Shown piece after piece: positions 27,223 through 35,734 of a stretch of 64,000 nt of DNA; within the stretch, counting starts at the first letter, position 1, and the number at the start of each line of letters is the position of its first letter. The notes beneath the pieces are model-generated. The model ran no database searches and was not told the DNA's origin. It saw only the letters and a program-made list of their open reading frames with translations. The DNA comes from Nitrospiria bacterium (GTDB taxonomy: Bacteria; Nitrospirota; Nitrospiria; JACQBZ01). The stretch spans positions 62,001 through 126,000 of the forward strand of contig DATIYJ010000011.1 of the NCBI GenBank assembly GCA_035517655.1, in the 5' to 3' direction. A program made the position numbers and the translations under genes.

Positions 27223-27675
27223 TCAGGATCGGTTGATCAGCCGGTCCAACCCCGTCTTCACCTCCTTCAATTTCGTGTTGGCCCGCGGATCGGACCGGTG
27301 AACGGTCTCGATCACGCCACCAAGGGAACTTTCCAGCCCGGTCAGCGCTTCCCCGACTTCTTTTGACGCCATCGGGAGCGCGGTATGAAGCTCCTCCTTG
27401 GCCGACGTCAATTCCTTCTCGGCCGTTCCAAAATTTCGCTCCTTGATGTTGTTCTCGGCCGAAAGCATCCGGTCGCGGGCCGTCGTGAGTTGCATTCGAA
27501 ACCGCAGTGAACGGACTTCGCCTTCCAGGCCGACGACTTTCATCGACATTTCGGACTTGGCGGCGGTCAAAAGCCGGTTGAGCTTTTCCGCCTTGAAAGA
27601 GCCCGTGAGATATCCGGCTCCGAATGCAACGATCAATAGGAACAGAAAAGAGATGAACTTAAAAAACGATTTCAT
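27223..27675 (-). CDS. Membrane-anchored coiled-coil protein, 150 aa
   Basis: An N-terminal signal anchor (FFKFISFLFLLIVAFGAGYL) is followed by about 125 residues of predicted helix and coiled coil, probably periplasmic. The family is not recognised. A good ribosome-binding site (AAAGGAG) precedes the ATG at 27675. It is the last gene of a ubiB-HEAT-coiled-coil operon, 18 bp after the HEAT gene. Confidence 0.7.
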   Translation of the reverse strand: MKSFFKFISFLFLLIVAFGAGYLTGSFKAEKLNRLLTAAKSEMSMKVVGLEGEVRSLRFRMQLTTARDRMLSAENNIKERNFGTAEKELTSAKEELHTALPMASKEVGEALTGLESSLGGVIETVHRSDPRANTKLKEVKTGLDRLINRS

Positions 27676-27693
27676 CGGAACAGAACTCCTTTC

Positions 27694-28950
27694 TTAGGAT
27701 GGATGGGTGCGAAAGACCATCGGGTTTTGTAGCGACGCATCGCGACGCGTCGCTGGCGTTTGCGGCGCTTCATGAAGGATCCGCAGAATTGCGCCGGCCG
27801 CATAACATCGCACGGATCCTTCGGCATCGTTCAGCCGTTCGGTCAGGTCCGGCAAGACCTCGGGTTTTCCGATCATCCCCAGTGCGCGCGTCGCGGCCGA
27901 GCGCACTCTCGAAGAGGGATCCTTCAACAAAGGCACAAGCAGCGCAGCCGCCTTTCTTCCAAAGTCCGGGTCCTCCGACGGAACAATTTCTCCGAACGAC
28001 CGCGCGGCCGCGCTACGAATCCCGTAATCGGAATCGGCCAGGGCTCTTTTCAACAAATCCAGGGTCTGAGGGTCGTTCTGTTTGGACAAGGCCACGGCGG
28101 CCGAAAGCCTTACGAACGGATCGCTGTCTTGGGCGGCCTGTTGAAGCAGAATAGAGACGTCGGATGTTCTGTACGCGCCCAGCGCGAGCGCGACCTGACT
28201 GCGGACTCCGGCATCGGGGTCGCTTAACGCGTTGGACAACACCGGAACGGCATGAACGGTGCCGAGATCGGTCAGGGCCTGGGCGGCGTAGCTCCGGACG
28301 GTGGCATCCGGGTCCCGGAGGGTGTGTGCGAGCAGAGGCAATGCGCGGACATCGCCCGTTTTGCCGAGACCCGTCGCTGCGATGAGACGGGTTTCCGGAT
28401 TTTCGTTTTTCAATGCCTTCTCAAAAATCTTGAGCGCGCCGGGATACGAATCCATTCCCAGGGCACCGACGGCGGTGCCCAGTCCCAGCAATTGTACGGC
28501 CGGGTCTTCGTCCGTCAACGCTTTTTTCAGGAGCGATGGAGGGGCCGCGGATTTCAATCCGCTCAGGACGCGAACGGCCGTCAGCCGGACCGACGGGTCC
28601 GGATCGGCCAGCGCCGGATCGATGAACCGAATCGCCGTCTGAGCGCCGAAGCGGGCCGCGGCCTCGACTGTAAAAAGGCGAACGGTGGAATCGGTGTCTT
28701 TCGAGGCGGTCGCAAGCCAGGAAAGAACGGCCGGATCACGGCTGTCTCCCATCGCCTTGGCCGCCGCGCCGCGCGAAAACGGATCCTGTTCCTGGAGAGT
28801 GTCCTGAAGGATCTTGAGAGACCTTTCCCGGATTTGAAAGTTCAGACCCTGTTTGGACAACGATCGGGTCAGAATGAGACCGATGACGATCAACAGGAGA
28901 GCCAGACCGGTCATCTGAAAGGCCTTTTTTCCAACGGGCCACCGGCTCAT
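27694..28950 (-). CDS. Membrane-anchored HEAT-repeat protein
   Basis: 418 residues. One N-terminal membrane helix (about 12-30) is followed by roughly eleven HEAT/PBS-lyase-like repeats of about 31 residues, each with a DPDxxVRxxAAxALG-type core (DPDATVRSYAAQAL, DPDAGVRSQVALALG). Such solenoids are protein-binding scaffolds; partner unknown. It overlaps the ubiB-like gene by 4 bp (ATGA). The last 20 residues are partly encoded by a palindromic element (27731-27754) and are not repeat-like. Confidence 0.85.
   Translation of the reverse strand: MSRWPVGKKAFQMTGLALLLIVIGLILTRSLSKQGLNFQIRERSLKILQDTLQEQDPFSRGAAAKAMGDSRDPAVLSWLATASKDTDSTVRLFTVEAAARFGAQTAIRFIDPALADPDPSVRLTAVRVLSGLKSAAPPSLLKKALTDEDPAVQLLGLGTAVGALGMDSYPGALKIFEKALKNENPETRLIAATGLGKTGDVRALPLLAHTLRDPDATVRSYAAQALTDLGTVHAVPVLSNALSDPDAGVRSQVALALGAYRTSDVSILLQQAAQDSDPFVRLSAAVALSKQNDPQTLDLLKRALADSDYGIRSAAARSFGEIVPSEDPDFGRKAAALLVPLLKDPSSRVRSAATRALGMIGKPEVLPDLTERLNDAEGSVRCYAAGAILRILHEAPQTPATRRDASLQNPMVFRTHPS
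27731..27754. repeat. REP-like palindrome in the 3' end of the HEAT gene
   Basis: AGCGACGC, eight bases, GCGTCGCT: perfect 8-bp arms, and the centre is itself nearly palindromic. It encodes the RRDAS stretch at the C-terminus of the HEAT protein. It resembles the short GC-rich palindromes dispersed in many bacterial genomes. Confidence 0.6.
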
Positions 28951-30602
28951 CGCCGACCCTTCATAAGAGACCGGACGAGAAAGCCGCCCAGGACTATCGC
29001 GGCGGCCCAGGCCGTGCGGCTTTCCAAGGTGTCCCCCTGATGCTGGAAAAAACGGGCGATGATCAGCAGAGCCAGAAGAAATGCCGCCAGGATGGCGCGG
29101 TAAACCAACCGATAAAGCCTCAGCAAGGCGCCGGTGACGTCATCCGACGACATCTTGGTCTTGAACTCGCCCCGGTTGGCCAGGGTCAGAAAGGTCTCCA
29201 GCGTCTTGGGCAGAGCCAGGAGAGAGCCGCCGATCTCCCGTCCGGTTTTCCACAGCCGGTCGAACGCATCCTCTTCCGATCGGATAAACGGAACGGCGAA
29301 AGGTTTGGCCAGATCGATGATGTTCATGTTCGGATCCAGTTTGGAATTGATCCCGTTTAGCATCCCCAGCGTCCGCCAGATCAGGATGAAGTCGTTGGGA
29401 ATCTGCAGCGTCGAGGAGACGCTGAAGATCTGGTGCAGATCGTACGCGATGTCGCCGATGCCGATCTCTTGGAAGGCTTTGGGCGAAATGTCCCGGTATC
29501 TCTCGATGAAAAAGGCCGCCACTTTTTCAATCGCGTGGTGATCGCCCGCGCGGTCGATAAAGCCGAGGTCCGCCAGCCCCCGCATAATGAGGGGGATATC
29601 CCGGTCGATGATCCCTCCGACCGTGGTCTTGATGCCTTCCCGCATGGCGGGCGTGAGGGGCTGCATCAGGCCGAAATCGACGAAAATCAGAACCGGGTCG
29701 CGGGCGAGGCCGTCCGCGGACGTCGGGCCCGGGCGGACGAACAGGTTTCCGGGATGCGGATCCCCGTGAAGAAACCGGTGGGCGAAAAGTTGCTTCATGT
29801 AGGACTCCATCAGAAGCCGCGCCAGGGCCGGGAGTTCCACGCCCGCGGCCCGGATCTCCTCGAATTCGGCGATCTTGATTCCGTCCACGAATTCCAGCGT
29901 CAGGACATGCGACGTCGTGTAGTCCCAGATCACTTCGGGGACCACGATCCGGTCGTCCCCCTCGAAATTCTGACGAAACCGCTCGGCGTTCCGCGCTTCC
30001 TGAAGGTAATTCAACTCCTGCTGGAGGATCCGGGAAAATTCCTGGTAGAGGATGTCGAAGCGGATCTGACGGAGAAACCGTTGCAGAAACGCGGCGGCCC
30101 AACGCGCCGCGCGAAGATCCGCCTGGACGATCCGCCGGATTCCGGGGTACTGGACCTTGACCGCGACCCTTCGTCCGTCTTTGAGAACGGCCTCGTGAAC
30201 CTGTCCAAGCGAAGCAGCCGCAATCGGGGTTTCGTGAAAGACCGCGAATACCTCCTCAGGACTTTTACCCAGGTCCATCCGCAGACGTCGTTTGATCACC
30301 GCGAAATCGCTTGGGGGAATGGAATCCTGAAGCTGGGCCAGGGTTCGGGTATACTCCTCCGGCAGGAGATCGACCCGGGCGCTCAAAAACTGTCCCAGTT
30401 TGATTAGAATGCCTTTGAGTTCGATGGCCAGACGACACAGTCGGTCGGCCTTCTTCTGATGTAAACGGGAACGCCTCCGGAGGAGGGTCTCTTCGCGGTA
30501 AAACGGCGAACACCAGAAATGAATGCGGTAGGAGACGGCGACATCCAATGCAAAGGAAAGAATCCGGATGACTCGGAAGCCTAGCCGGGAGCGAAATGGC
30601 AC
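28947..30602 (-). CDS. UbiB/ABC1/AarF-family atypical kinase
   Basis: 551 residues, GTG start. The family's KxGQ motif reads KLGQFLSAR (about 69-77). The Ala-rich nucleotide loop is AAASLGQVH, the ATP-binding Lys is in VAVKVQYPG, and the catalytic and metal sites are in FLHGDPHPGNL and FVDFGLMQPL. Two C-terminal membrane helices are typical. Members support ubiquinone or other isoprenoid-lipid metabolism. It heads an operon with the HEAT and coiled-coil genes. A hairpin touches its start codon (30602-30616). Confidence 0.9.
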   Translation of the reverse strand: MPFRSRLGFRVIRILSFALDVAVSYRIHFWCSPFYREETLLRRRSRLHQKKADRLCRLAIELKGILIKLGQFLSARVDLLPEEYTRTLAQLQDSIPPSDFAVIKRRLRMDLGKSPEEVFAVFHETPIAAASLGQVHEAVLKDGRRVAVKVQYPGIRRIVQADLRAARWAAAFLQRFLRQIRFDILYQEFSRILQQELNYLQEARNAERFRQNFEGDDRIVVPEVIWDYTTSHVLTLEFVDGIKIAEFEEIRAAGVELPALARLLMESYMKQLFAHRFLHGDPHPGNLFVRPGPTSADGLARDPVLIFVDFGLMQPLTPAMREGIKTTVGGIIDRDIPLIMRGLADLGFIDRAGDHHAIEKVAAFFIERYRDISPKAFQEIGIGDIAYDLHQIFSVSSTLQIPNDFILIWRTLGMLNGINSKLDPNMNIIDLAKPFAVPFIRSEEDAFDRLWKTGREIGGSLLALPKTLETFLTLANRGEFKTKMSSDDVTGALLRLYRLVYRAILAAFLLALLIIARFFQHQGDTLESRTAWAAAIVLGGFLVRSLMKGRR

Positions 30603-30616
30603 GAAGGACCCCTTCG
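30602..30616 (-). promoter_or_regulatory. Hairpin covering the ubiB-like ribosome-binding site
   Basis: CGAAGG, three bases, CCTTCG forms a perfect 6-bp stem. On the minus strand it contains the only plausible Shine-Dalgarno (AAGGGG) and its last base is in the GTG start codon, so it could limit translation. Confidence 0.4.
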
Positions 30617-30629
30617 GTAAAGTGCCAAG

Positions 30630-30658
30630 TTTATATCATACGCCTCTGGGAGAGTCAA
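30630..30658 (-). promoter_or_regulatory. Sigma-70 promoter for the ubiB-HEAT-coiled-coil operon
   Basis: Minus strand: -35 TTGACT (30653-30658), 17-bp spacer, -10 TATAAA (30630-30635). The predicted start is about 20 nt before the GTG at 30602. Confidence 0.7.
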
Positions 30659-30780
30659 CGTCGATGACATTGCGTCTTGGGCTATGTCACGGACTGCCTT
30701 ACCGATGACGGCATTCGGTCCGCGGCCGAACAGGATCCGCCGTTTCCGTCGTTCGTCCTACGGGGGAGAGGCCGTGTCTG

Positions 30781-30811
30781 TTGACAATCCATTTGAAATA
30801 TGACAGATTAT
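30781..30811 (+). promoter_or_regulatory. Possible promoter for the DUF11/TPR gene
   Basis: A perfect -35 TTGACA (30781-30786), with the same 12-base start as the pgsA promoter, followed at 19 bp by GATTAT (30806-30811). The -10 is poor, so this is tentative. If used, translation must start downstream of 30817. Confidence 0.35.
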
Positions 30812-30871
30812 CATTGGTTCAGGCCCCTCATGCGACCGAGACTCCATCTTATGACCCGTTGTCCTTGGACG

Positions 30872-32914
30872 ATGCGGAGGATCCTATTCTCCGCTTGTCT
30901 TGTGCTCATACTTCTGCCGTTGCTTTGGGCCGATATCGCCGCTGCCGAGGAACAGGAAGACACGACTCTTTTTTACCAGGGCCAGTCCCTGATGGAAAAA
31001 AAGCATCCCGAGGAGGCCGCGACCAAGTTCAACGAGCTTCTGAAAAAATACCCGAAGAGCAACATTCGTGACCTGACGTTCTACTGGCTGGGCCGGGCCT
31101 ATCTGGACCTTCATCGGACTTCCGAAGCCGAAACGATCTTGCACGAGCTTCAACGGGAGTTTCCGGATAGCCCGCTGGTTCCGAAACTGAACAAGGAAGT
31201 GGCTGCTCGATCGCTTAAACCGCAACCGCCGGTCGCAGAAGCCGTTCCTCCGGCGACCGCTCCAAAACCTTCAAAGCCGGCTCCGCCACCGAAGGTGGCC
31301 GAGAAATCCGTCTCTCCTCCCGCTTCTCCATCGACGAAGAGTGCGGCGCCGTCTCCCGCTCCCAAACCGCCCGCTCCGCGAAAAACCAAACCGCCGGTGG
31401 TCCAGACCCTGCCCGTTCCCGCCGGCGGATCGTCAAAAGGATTTTCGCTCACGATTACGCAAGTGGCCGACCTTAAGGTCGAGGCCAAGGAGGTGCAGCT
31501 CTCGGTCTACCCGGGGGAGTCGGGCGCCATCCCGTTTCAGGTGACCAATACCGGCAATGCCGAGGACAGCTTTACTTTCCGGACGACGCTTCCGCCCGAA
31601 TATCAGCCCGTCTTCTACTTGGACAGCAACGGGAACGGGCAGATCGATGCGAGTGAACGGGCGGTCCAGGCCACGCCGTCGCTTGACGTCAACCGTTCGG
31701 CTTCGGCCGTCCTCGTACTTCATCTTCCTCCGACAACGCCGGACGGGCAGAGGCAAGAGTTTGAGATTCTGGTCTCCTCTTCGTTCGATCCGAACATTTC
31801 ACAATTGGTGAAGGCCGCCGTGAATTCCAAGGGGCCCTTGATTCGAGCCGACTTCAAAGCCGACAAGGAGCGCGTCAAACCGGGCGATCGCCTGAGCTAT
31901 ACGCTGGTCCTCCAGAATACCGGAAGCGCCGAAGCCCGGGAGGTGAAATTTCAGTACACCTATCATCCCAACCTGATCTTTCTCTCGGCTCAGCCGACGC
32001 CCAACATCGTTGAACAGGCCTCCCGCACGCTGGCCTGGACGCTGGATAACTTTCCCAGCCAATCTTCCAAACGGATGGAGGTCCGCTTCAAGGTCGGGGA
32101 TGAGGCGACGGCGGGGCAGGAAATCACCAACCGGGGCGGACTCGAAATGGCGGCCGGCGGTGAGCCGATGCTCTTATCGTCCCCCTTGGTGACGGTGGAA
32201 CAAGTGGCGATGGTAAACCTGGAGGGATCGCGGGAGGAAATGACCGTGACGCCCGGCGATATTTTGGATCTTCCGTACCTGGTCAAAAATATGGGCAACG
32301 GTGCGGACAGTTTCAGCCTCCGCCTGGAGGGCGATGAAGCCGTCGAAGGTCTGGTCTACACCGATCAAAATAACGACGGCCGGTATGAATCCGGAGAACC
32401 GGTCCTGACCGAGACCCCGCCGTTGGGCAGCCGGGAAGCCTTTCCGGTGATGGTTCATGTGACCGTTCCGGTTCGGCAGGCCGATGGGCAAAAACTCGAG
32501 GCGCGTCTCATGGCCCAGTCCAAGCTGGACCGTGCGGTTTCGGCCCGCACGACCAAAGTGTTCCATTACACGTTGCCGATCGTGACGGTTTCGACGCAGC
32601 AAGGCGCTCGGGACAGCATCCCGGGCGGGATTATTTCCTACCAACTGACCGCCATCAATTCGGGTTCCGGAATCGCCCGGAACGTGGTCATTACGGATCT
32701 GCTTCCAACCGAGCTGGAATATGTCAATTCCGATCCGCAACCGTCCGACCGGCCGGAAGGCGGTTTGGTGTGGCAGGTGACGGAGCTGGCGCCGAATCAA
32801 AAAAAGGTGTTTGTAGTCAATGTAAAGACCAAGACCGGTCTTCGAGCCGGAACGGTAATCCAGAAGGACACGCGGGTGCGGTATTCGGACCTGAACGGCA
32901 ATCGCTATGAATAA
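30872..32914 (+). CDS. Exported TPR and DUF11-repeat protein
   Basis: 680 residues from ATG 30872, which gives the best signal peptide (MRRILFSACLVLILL...IAAA). In-frame ATGs at 30800, 30830 and 30851 would add residues in front of it. Two TPR-like helical hairpins (LFYQGQSLMEKKHPEEAATKF onward) cover the first 100 residues, then a Pro/Ala/Lys-rich linker, then at least three beta-sandwich repeats of the DUF11/CARDB type (VTNTGNAEDSFTF, LQNTGSAEAREVKF, AINSGSGIARNVVITDLLP). DUF11 repeats are usual in surface or periplasmic adhesin-like proteins. It lies directly before the GspA-like gene and the T2SS operon, so it could be an accessory or a substrate; that is inference. Confidence 0.75.
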   Translation: MRRILFSACLVLILLPLLWADIAAAEEQEDTTLFYQGQSLMEKKHPEEAATKFNELLKKYPKSNIRDLTFYWLGRAYLDLHRTSEAETILHELQREFPDSPLVPKLNKEVAARSLKPQPPVAEAVPPATAPKPSKPAPPPKVAEKSVSPPASPSTKSAAPSPAPKPPAPRKTKPPVVQTLPVPAGGSSKGFSLTITQVADLKVEAKEVQLSVYPGESGAIPFQVTNTGNAEDSFTFRTTLPPEYQPVFYLDSNGNGQIDASERAVQATPSLDVNRSASAVLVLHLPPTTPDGQRQEFEILVSSSFDPNISQLVKAAVNSKGPLIRADFKADKERVKPGDRLSYTLVLQNTGSAEAREVKFQYTYHPNLIFLSAQPTPNIVEQASRTLAWTLDNFPSQSSKRMEVRFKVGDEATAGQEITNRGGLEMAAGGEPMLLSSPLVTVEQVAMVNLEGSREEMTVTPGDILDLPYLVKNMGNGADSFSLRLEGDEAVEGLVYTDQNNDGRYESGEPVLTETPPLGSREAFPVMVHVTVPVRQADGQKLEARLMAQSKLDRAVSARTTKVFHYTLPIVTVSTQQGARDSIPGGIISYQLTAINSGSGIARNVVITDLLPTELEYVNSDPQPSDRPEGGLVWQVTELAPNQKKVFVVNVKTKTGLRAGTVIQKDTRVRYSDLNGNRYE

Positions 32915-32952
32915 AGACCTCGAGAAACGGGTTAACGAGGATTTGGTCGTTA

Positions 32953-34734
32953 ATGTATGAGAAGTTCTTCCAGTTTAACGAGCCGCCCTTCAATCTAACC
33001 CCCGACCCCCGATTTTTTTTCTTCAGCAAGGAACACGAAGAGGCCTTCGATCATATCCGCTACGGGATTGAGCAGCGGAAAGGATTCATTGTTGTGACGG
33101 GCGAGGTGGGAACGGGCAAGACCACGCTTTCCCGGCTGCTGCTGGAAAAACTGGACAAAAAAGTCCGGACATCGATGATCTTCAACCCCAGCCTCAACAC
33201 GATCGAACTGCTGCAGGCGGTCAACCAGGACTTCGGGATCTCCGAGGAGGGCCCGTCGAAGAAGGGTTTATTGATGAGGCTAAACCAGTTTCTCCTGAGT
33301 ACCTTGGCGGACGGGGGGAACGCCCTCCTGATCATTGACGAGGGCCAGAACCTCTCGATCGAGTGCCTGGAAGAGATTCGGATGCTTTCCAATCTGGAAA
33401 CCGAGAAGGAAAAACTGCTACAGATCCTTTTGCTCGGCCAGCCGGAACTACGAGAGATGCTTCGGCTCCCCGCGCTGCGCCAACTGAATCAACGTATCGC
33501 GATCCGATATCACATTGATCCGCTGGATTTGGAGGAAACGAAGACGTATGTGATGTATCGTCTGAAAATAGCGGGAGGCCAGGATCGCTTGTTCTTTACG
33601 CCCAAGGCGCTTAAAAAGATTTACCAGCACAGCGGCGGTATTCCCAGACTGATCAACGTTCTGTGCGATAAAGCGCTCCTGGCCGCGTACGCACGGGAAA
33701 GCCACGTGGTCGATGATGCGACCGTCCACCAGGCGGCTGCGGAGCTCGAAGGGCCGTCGTCAACCCCGGTTCGTCGAGACCTGCCGGTCGAGAAAACCGG
33801 CCGACGCCACCGCCCGATGGAAAAGAAACGCAAATCGGATACCCGTTGGTTCACGCCTATGGGAACAACCGTCATCGGCTTGTTGCTTGCCCTGCTTTCT
33901 GCTCTGGTGTGGGGAGTGCCGGTCTGGTTCAATCCCCACCCCTCCGTTATGAATGCGGCCTCGCCGAAATCTTCGATAGCCTCGAACTCGGTTCCAGACA
34001 TCCCGACCGAGGCCGTCAGGCCGCCGCCGGCGGCCGTGCTTCCACCGGCCGAGTCCGTCACATTGTCACCACGAGAAAACCGGGCCGGATGGTTTGACGA
34101 AAACGGTGTGTTTCGAGTGACCCGTCCTGAAGAGACGTACAAGGCAGCCTTATTGACGCTTCTGAAAATCTGGGGGACCCCCCAGAATCCTTCAGCCGAA
34201 GAATTCAAATCCTTAAATGCCGATCGGCTCATGTCCGCGAAAGGGTTTTCAACCCATCTCTTCACGGTCAACTTGAAACGGATCCGCCTACTTGATTACC
34301 CCTGCGTGATCCGTGGACATTGGGCCCATACCACGGCCACCACCTATGCGGTGCTAACCAATCTCACCAAGAAGGATGCGACGGTCTTGGATCCTTTGAG
34401 CGGGGAGATCACGGTCAGTCTGGACGTGTTAAAGGGGTTGTGGGGAGAGGAAGGGATGATCTACTGGAAACGGTTTCCCGGAATCGCTTTACCATTAATA
34501 AAAACGAAAACGGCGGATCCGTCTGTCAAAACGGTTCAGAAGGCCCTTAAGATCCAGGGACTGTATGTGGGAAAGACGGATGGGATAATGGGCATGAATA
34601 CCAAACGAGCCATTCGCTTTTTCAAGCAAAAATACGGCCTAAAGGATGATGGGGTTTTCGATCTCGAAAGTTACCTCGTTTTATCGAGAGTCATGTTCCG
34701 GGGAACGCCCGGACTTCAAGCAGGGAATCTATAG
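32953..34734 (+). CDS. gspA: GspA/ExeA-like ATPase with peptidoglycan-binding domain
   Basis: 593 residues. The cytoplasmic AAA domain (about 1-270) has Walker A GEVGTGKTT, Walker B ALLIIDEGQNLS and sensor-like GGIPRLINVLCDKALL. A single membrane helix follows (about 301-323). The periplasmic part begins with a Pro-rich linker, then a C39-like domain (about 410-510: DYPCVIRG, TYAVLTNL, ATVLDPLSG), and a peptidoglycan-binding domain (about 525-580: VQKALKIQGLYVGKTDGIMG). ExeA in Aeromonas uses ATP to help assemble the secretin through the wall; this is the likely role. No separate GspB gene is seen. Confidence 0.88.
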   Translation: MYEKFFQFNEPPFNLTPDPRFFFFSKEHEEAFDHIRYGIEQRKGFIVVTGEVGTGKTTLSRLLLEKLDKKVRTSMIFNPSLNTIELLQAVNQDFGISEEGPSKKGLLMRLNQFLLSTLADGGNALLIIDEGQNLSIECLEEIRMLSNLETEKEKLLQILLLGQPELREMLRLPALRQLNQRIAIRYHIDPLDLEETKTYVMYRLKIAGGQDRLFFTPKALKKIYQHSGGIPRLINVLCDKALLAAYARESHVVDDATVHQAAAELEGPSSTPVRRDLPVEKTGRRHRPMEKKRKSDTRWFTPMGTTVIGLLLALLSALVWGVPVWFNPHPSVMNAASPKSSIASNSVPDIPTEAVRPPPAAVLPPAESVTLSPRENRAGWFDENGVFRVTRPEETYKAALLTLLKIWGTPQNPSAEEFKSLNADRLMSAKGFSTHLFTVNLKRIRLLDYPCVIRGHWAHTTATTYAVLTNLTKKDATVLDPLSGEITVSLDVLKGLWGEEGMIYWKRFPGIALPLIKTKTADPSVKTVQKALKIQGLYVGKTDGIMGMNTKRAIRFFKQKYGLKDDGVFDLESYLVLSRVMFRGTPGLQAGNL

Positions 34735-34756
34735 AATGGATATGGAGCGTTTCTAT

Positions 34757-34785
34757 TTGAACTTTATCAAGAAAACGTCTATAAT
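34757..34785 (+). promoter_or_regulatory. Sigma-70 promoter for the gsp operon
   Basis: -35 TTGAAC (34757-34762), 17-bp spacer, perfect -10 TATAAT (34780-34785). The predicted start near 34792 gives a leader of about 58 nt to the gspC ATG at 34850. Confidence 0.65.
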
Positions 34786-34849
34786 TGAACAAGGTTAATG
34801 CGTTTACGTCAGCATACCGGCCAGGCTGATTATGGGGGGGAGATTCGCC

Positions 34850-35734
34850 ATGAGAAAATATCTTTGGACGTTGAATGTTCTATTTCTGTTGGGTTTTAGT
34901 TATTTTGTGGCCGATTTGGTGAGCCTGTTTATCGGTCGTCAACTGGATTTGCCGTCCCGCTCGCCCGTGGCGGAATGGGCCGCCACGACCGAGGCGCAGG
35001 TGAAACCGACAACAGAAGTTTACTCCTCCATTATCGACCGGAATATTTTTGGGATCAAACCGGCGGCGGCCATCGCAAGCCCTGCAGAAACGGCGCCTCA
35101 GGAGGTTCAATTGCCGCCGCTCCGACTCCGGTTGGTGGGAACGGTTGTGGGCGGCCCGGAAGAATCCTTCGCCGTCATTGAGGATCTCGGGACCAAGGAA
35201 CAAAGCCTTTATCATATCGAAGATATTGTTGGATCGGATGCCAAGCTGATCGAGGTGAGTCGTGATGAAGTGACGTTTTTACGCGGGAAGGTTCGGGAGA
35301 CCTTGGCGGTTGAGATGGAAGACACGCCGGGCCAAGCTGTGCCGGGCCGAACCTCCTCAAACCAACCCAACTCCGCGACGCCCCCCGTGACCCCCCGACC
35401 GGCCGGACCCCAGAACAGTTGGGTTCTGGACAAGCAGGAGGTGGCGTCCGCCTTGGAAAATCTGCCGCAGCTCTTGACCAAGGCGCGTGTGGTGCCGGAC
35501 CTAGGCCCCAATGGCCAAAGCGACGGATTCCGGATCGTCTCGATCTCTCCGTCGAGTTTTTATGAGCGGATCGGGTTGCGGAACGGAGATGTCATTCAGC
35601 AGATCAACGGGATCGAAGTCAAGGATCCCCAGACCTTTATGCAGGTTTTTACACAACTGAAAGATGAAACCAACATCACGATGGATCTGATGCGAAACAA
35701 CCAAAAAGAGTCGTTCACCTATGAAATTCGTTAG
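34850..35734 (+). CDS. gspC: T2SS inner-membrane protein GspC
   Basis: 294 residues from ATG 34850, which is 7 nt after GGGAG (34838-34842); an in-frame ATG at 34832 lies inside the G-rich run. One N-terminal membrane helix (about 5-25), the HR domain (SIIDRNIFGI, then LRLVGTVVGG, about 75-150), a Pro/Thr-rich linker and a C-terminal PDZ domain (about 205-290: ISPSSFYERIGLRNGDVIQQINGIEV). GspC links the platform to the GspD secretin. Confidence 0.92.
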   Translation: MRKYLWTLNVLFLLGFSYFVADLVSLFIGRQLDLPSRSPVAEWAATTEAQVKPTTEVYSSIIDRNIFGIKPAAAIASPAETAPQEVQLPPLRLRLVGTVVGGPEESFAVIEDLGTKEQSLYHIEDIVGSDAKLIEVSRDEVTFLRGKVRETLAVEMEDTPGQAVPGRTSSNQPNSATPPVTPRPAGPQNSWVLDKQEVASALENLPQLLTKARVVPDLGPNGQSDGFRIVSISPSSFYERIGLRNGDVIQQINGIEVKDPQTFMQVFTQLKDETNITMDLMRNNQKESFTYEIR

